Below are positions 6,056 to 8,007 of a DNA stretch of 8,007 bases, in pieces; position 1 is the stretch's first letter, and each line of letters begins with the position of its first letter. A program made the translations under genes and the position numbers. Below the pieces are notes generated by a model, which ran no database searches, was not told the DNA's origin, and worked only from the letters and a program-made list of their open reading frames with translations. The stretch comes from Desulfovibrio sp. (GTDB lineage: Bacteria; Desulfobacterota; Desulfovibrionia; Desulfovibrionales; Desulfovibrionaceae), in NCBI GenBank assembly GCA_022837365.1, contig JALHHV010000056.1, positions 1 through 8,007 on the forward strand, in the 5' to 3' direction.

Positions 6056-6804
6056 GACGGTTCGCTCCGCAAAAGGTCCGTGGGAAGGGGGGCGCAGGGG
6101 GATGACCCCGGCGTGCCCGATGCGCCCGATGCGCCCGATGAGCCCGATGAGTTTGACACGCCCCGCTCCCGCGCGGTGGCCCGGCCCACCAGCCACGCGG
6201 CTGCCGCGGCAAGGTCGCGCGCCACCGCGTGCGGCCAGTCCGGCCGCGCGGCAAGGTCGGCGGGGTCGGGCTCGCGCACGGGGGCGTCGCCTTCGGGCAC
6301 GGGCACGCCCAGGGTGCGCGCGGCGGCCTGCCCCTTGCCAGTCAGCACCAGCACCACCAGTCCCAGGCCCGCGTCCCGGCCGAAGGCCACGTCCTCGGGC
6401 TTGTCGCCCACCATGGCGGTGGCGGCGGCGCACAGGCCGTGCCGGTCGCGCAGGGCCAGCCACATGCCCGGCGCGGGCTTGCGGCAGGCGCAGCCGTCGT
6501 CCGGGCCGTGCGGGCAGAAGGCCGTGCCGGTCAACGTCACGCCGTATTCCCCCAGCAATTCGCCGAGGCGGTCGTTGCAGGCGTGCAGGTCGGCCTCGGT
6601 GAAGTAGCCCCGTCCGATGCCCGACTGGTTGGTGACGAGGAACAGCCGCGCCCCGGCGGCGGCCAGGGCGGCAAGGCCCTGCCCGGCGCCCGGCAGCAGC
6701 GTGACGCCTTCGGGGTCGGCCAGGTAGTGGCGGTCCTCGATGACGGTGCCGTCGCGGTCAAGCAATACGGCGGTGAGGAATGTGGTGTTCGGTGCCGGGT
6801 TCAT
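6052..6804 (-). CDS. gmhB: D-glycero-beta-D-manno-heptose-1,7-bisphosphate 7-phosphatase (HAD family)
   Basis: A 250-residue cytosolic HAD phosphatase of the GmhB/HisB-N type. It removes the 7-phosphate from heptose-1,7-bisphosphate on the route to ADP-heptose. The catalytic D-R-D-G-T-V is at residues 16-21 (nucleophile Asp16, acid/base Asp18). T-N-Q-S-G-I-G-R-G is at 58-66. The zinc loop C97-x-H99 ... C105-x-C107 is complete, followed by R-K-P, and G-D-K-P-E-D at 133-138 gives the metal-binding Asp. GmhB is usually about 180-190 residues; the extra C-terminal part is rich in Ala and ends in a Ser/Gly/Ala repeat coded by a 9-bp tandem repeat. The ATG at 6804 is chosen because the HAD fold begins directly after it; no good ribosome-binding site is seen, and a TTG at 6999 would add 65 unrecognised residues. 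Its neighbour uses the ADP-heptose end product. Confidence 0.92.
   Translation of the reverse strand: MNPAPNTTFLTAVLLDRDGTVIEDRHYLADPEGVTLLPGAGQGLAALAAAGARLFLVTNQSGIGRGYFTEADLHACNDRLGELLGEYGVTLTGTAFCPHGPDDGCACRKPAPGMWLALRDRHGLCAAATAMVGDKPEDVAFGRDAGLGLVVLVLTGKGQAAARTLGVPVPEGDAPVREPDPADLAARPDWPHAVARDLAAAAAWLVGRATARERGVSNSSGSSGASGASGTPGSSPCAPLPTDLLRSEPS
6116..6151. repeat. 9-bp tandem repeat, four units, inside the gmhB 3' end
   Basis: Four head-to-tail copies of CCCGATG(C/A)G lie at 6116-6124, 6125-6133, 6134-6142 and 6143-6151. In the gmhB frame (minus strand) they encode repeated S-S-G and A-S-G triplets near the C-terminus. Copy changes would keep the reading frame. Confidence 0.85.
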
Positions 6805-7040
6805 GGTGGGGCAACTTGTGGCACGGCGGGCCGCTTTTTTCAAGGCGGCGGCCCAGGAGGCAGCGCGCCCCACGCCACCGAAGACGGCATCCGGGCCATC
6901 GTCAGCCTGCCGCGCCGGGCCGGGCGCGTCCAGCCGTACGGGGAACGTTCCCTCCGCAACATCCTGTCGCTGGACCGGAAGCGGGTGGACGATTTGCAAT
7001 TTGCAGGAACCGGCCCGGCGCCGCCACGCAGAGTTGGCAC

Positions 7041-7072
7041 AAAAATAACTAATGATTACTGTTAGTATTTTT
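7041..7072. promoter_or_regulatory. AT-rich dyad in the gmhB-ccmE divergent region
   Basis: AAAAATAACTAA (7041-7052) mirrors TTAGTATTTTT (7062-7072) with one base missing, around a 9-base centre. The block is strikingly AT-rich within very GC-rich DNA. Its core ACTAATGATTACTGTTAGT matches the classical 19-bp Fur box at 11 of 19 positions, mostly in one half. A TTGGCA at 7034-7039 lies at its left edge. It is probably a promoter/operator area, but direction and regulator are not determined. Confidence 0.4.
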
Positions 7073-7473
7073 AAAGATGAGCGATCCGTTGTCGTTACGG
7101 CTTGTTACCTGAGGCGATCTTCCGTTGTGAAAGCCTTTGCACGGGCACTACCCCCTTGCCACGACGGCGGAAACGCCGTATGCCAGACGCAGCCGCATGC
7201 GACGTTTCCGTAGGATGACGGGACGTTTCCGGCGGCAGCGCATCCGATGTAACCCGGCGCCGCCACACGGCGCCGTGAGACGATACACAGTTCGCGGCCG
7301 GTCACGCACCGGCGATCATGCGGGCGGCCACGCCAGCGGCCCGCGCGGCGCCACCGGCGCCTGCACCACGAACGCGCCCCGCGCGGCCGAAGGGACGGCC
7401 CTTCCGGCAACGGCACGGGTGGGCATCGCCCCCCGGCCTTCGCGCGATGCGGCGGCGCACTTCCCCCCCCTTT

Positions 7474-7493
7474 CCGGATCGCACCGGATCGCC
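7474..7493. repeat. 10-bp direct repeat upstream of ccmE
   Basis: CCGGATCGCA (7474-7483) is followed immediately by CCGGATCGCC (7484-7493), 40 bases before the ccmE ATG. The spacing equals one helical turn. It may be chance in GC-rich DNA or a regulator site. Confidence 0.4.
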
Positions 7494-7533
7494 AACCCAC
7501 CGGAATCGGGCAGGGAAGCCATAAGGACCACAC

Positions 7534-7956
7534 ATGTCGAAGAAGAACGGCAAAAGCCTGTACCTCGTGGCCCTCGCCCTGTTCCTGGGCGGGGTGGGCT
7601 ATCTGGTGTTCTCGGGCTTTTCCCAGAACAGCGTGTACTTCCTGAACGTTTCGGAAGCCCTCGCCATGCCCTCGGACAAGTTGCAGTCCATCCGCCTGTT
7701 CGGCACCGTGGCCCCCGAGGGCATCGCCAGGCTGGACGACGGGCCGGGTGTGCGCTTCCAGCTCGAAGACAAGGACAATCCGGGGCAGACCGTGCGGGTG
7801 ATGTACCGCGGGGCCGTGCCCGATACCTTCAAGGAAGGCGTCGAGGTCATCGTGGAAGGCGGCATGCCCCAGGGCGGGGCCGCAAACGAGTTCCGCGCCA
7901 AGACGCTGATGACCAAGTGTCCCTCGAAATACGAAAAAGAAAACCGTAAGGGATGA
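7534..7956 (+). CDS. ccmE: Cytochrome c maturation haem chaperone CcmE, cysteine (CxxxY) type
   Basis: A 140-residue protein that holds haem in the periplasm and passes it to the CcmF cytochrome c synthetase. The start is ATG 7534, with AAGGA at 7523-7527 six bases upstream. Residues 1-7 are short and basic, and an uncleaved membrane anchor runs from about 8 to 28. A compact OB-fold-like beta domain follows: V-Y-F-L-N-V at 34-39, the R-L-F-G-T-V strand at 54-59, V-R-V-M-Y-R-G at 87-93 and V-I-V-E-G at 105-109. In the usual CcmE the haem is bound by the His of an HxxxY motif. Here the same place reads C129-P-S-K-Y133, so haem would bind through Cys. This matches the CcmE variant described in Desulfovibrio, where CcmG and CcmH are absent. 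The charged tail after Tyr133 is only 7 residues. The rest of the ccm operon is expected to the right, outside the window. Confidence 0.93.
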   Translation: MSKKNGKSLYLVALALFLGGVGYLVFSGFSQNSVYFLNVSEALAMPSDKLQSIRLFGTVAPEGIARLDDGPGVRFQLEDKDNPGQTVRVMYRGAVPDTFKEGVEVIVEGGMPQGGAANEFRAKTLMTKCPSKYEKENRKG

Positions 7957-8007
7957 TGCCCGGCGGGTTACGCGGCGTGGGCCGGCCAGCCTTCCGAACC
8001 GGCACGC

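Larger units (their letters stand above)
6805..7533. other. Gene-free divergent region between gmhB and ccmE
   Basis: No convincing coding sequence, tRNA or known RNA is recognised in these 729 bases. Structure seen: a tandem ATTTGCA pair near 6992-7005; an AT-rich dyad at 7041-7072; GTTAC at 7094-7098 and again at 7104-7108, one helical turn apart; a small hairpin ACGGCG-GAAA-CGCCGT at 7164-7179; GACGTTTCC at 7201-7209 and again at 7222-7230; and a 7-bp hairpin, CGGCGCC 7255-7261 with GGCGCCG 7269-7275. Promoters for gmhB (left) and ccmE (right) should lie here, but no high-quality sigma70 pair stands out. Confidence 0.5.

Noticed and set aside
7034..7050. Sigma54 promoter suggested by TGGCAC at 7035-7040
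   Set aside because: The -12 element (TTGC) is missing at the required distance.
7077..7112. Eleven-codon leader peptide after the AT-rich island
   Set aside because: No ribosome-binding site and no run of regulatory codons; short frames like this are expected by chance.
7137..7949. Plus-strand open frame of 270 codons running over ccmE in another frame
   Set aside because: Arg/Gly/Pro-rich with no motif; the ccmE frame inside it has a ribosome-binding site, a membrane anchor and family motifs.
7953..8007. Possible next gene starting at ATG 7953 overlapping the ccmE stop (ATGA)
   Set aside because: Only 18 codons are visible and they do not resemble the hydrophobic start of CcmF; too little sequence to call.

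Overview
The window comes from a GC-rich Gram-negative bacterium, most likely a sulfate reducer of the Desulfovibrio/Nitratidesulfovibrio group. This is inferred from three things: strong G/C bias at third codon positions, lipopolysaccharide-heptose genes (hence an outer membrane), and a CcmE whose haem-binding residue is a cysteine in a CxxxY motif, a variant known from Desulfovibrio. No mobile element, CRISPR array, tRNA or rRNA was seen.

Layout, left to right. (1) The 5' part of a TrmH/SpoU-type tRNA 2'-O-methyltransferase gene lies on the minus strand and is cut by the window edge. (2) A gene-free stretch of about 450 bases holds a good sigma70-like promoter facing right, followed by a leader of about 320 nt. 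(3) A sodium:proton antiporter-like permease (ArsB/NhaD-type ion transporter superfamily) starts at a GTG behind a near-perfect Shine-Dalgarno and ends in a strong intrinsic terminator. (4) A cobalt/nickel ECF transporter operon, cbiM-cbiQ-cbiO, has no cbiN. Its ATPase carries histidine-rich tails at both ends, and upstream are a 26-bp perfect palindrome and a dyad resembling a NikR operator over a candidate promoter. (5) A 303-base convergent gap holds two long perfect hairpins, each followed by a related pyrimidine-rich tail; they sit as mirror copies behind the two converging transcription units. (6) On the minus strand lies a two-gene unit, gmhB then a WaaF-like heptosyltransferase, overlapping by 4 bases (ATGA). 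Together they make and transfer LPS-core heptose. (7) A 729-base gap contains an AT-rich dyad in otherwise very GC-rich DNA. (8) ccmE, the periplasmic haem chaperone of cytochrome c maturation, reads to the right; its ccm partners probably lie past the right edge.

Functionally these are housekeeping and metal-handling genes. Ni or Co import (for hydrogenases or corrinoids) and c-type cytochrome maturation both suit a sulfate reducer rich in metalloenzymes, but that link is inference. No new multi-gene system is evident. The least ordinary points are the double His-tailed CbiO in a CbiN-less transporter, the cysteine-type CcmE, and the mirrored 3' elements between cbiO and the heptosyltransferase gene.
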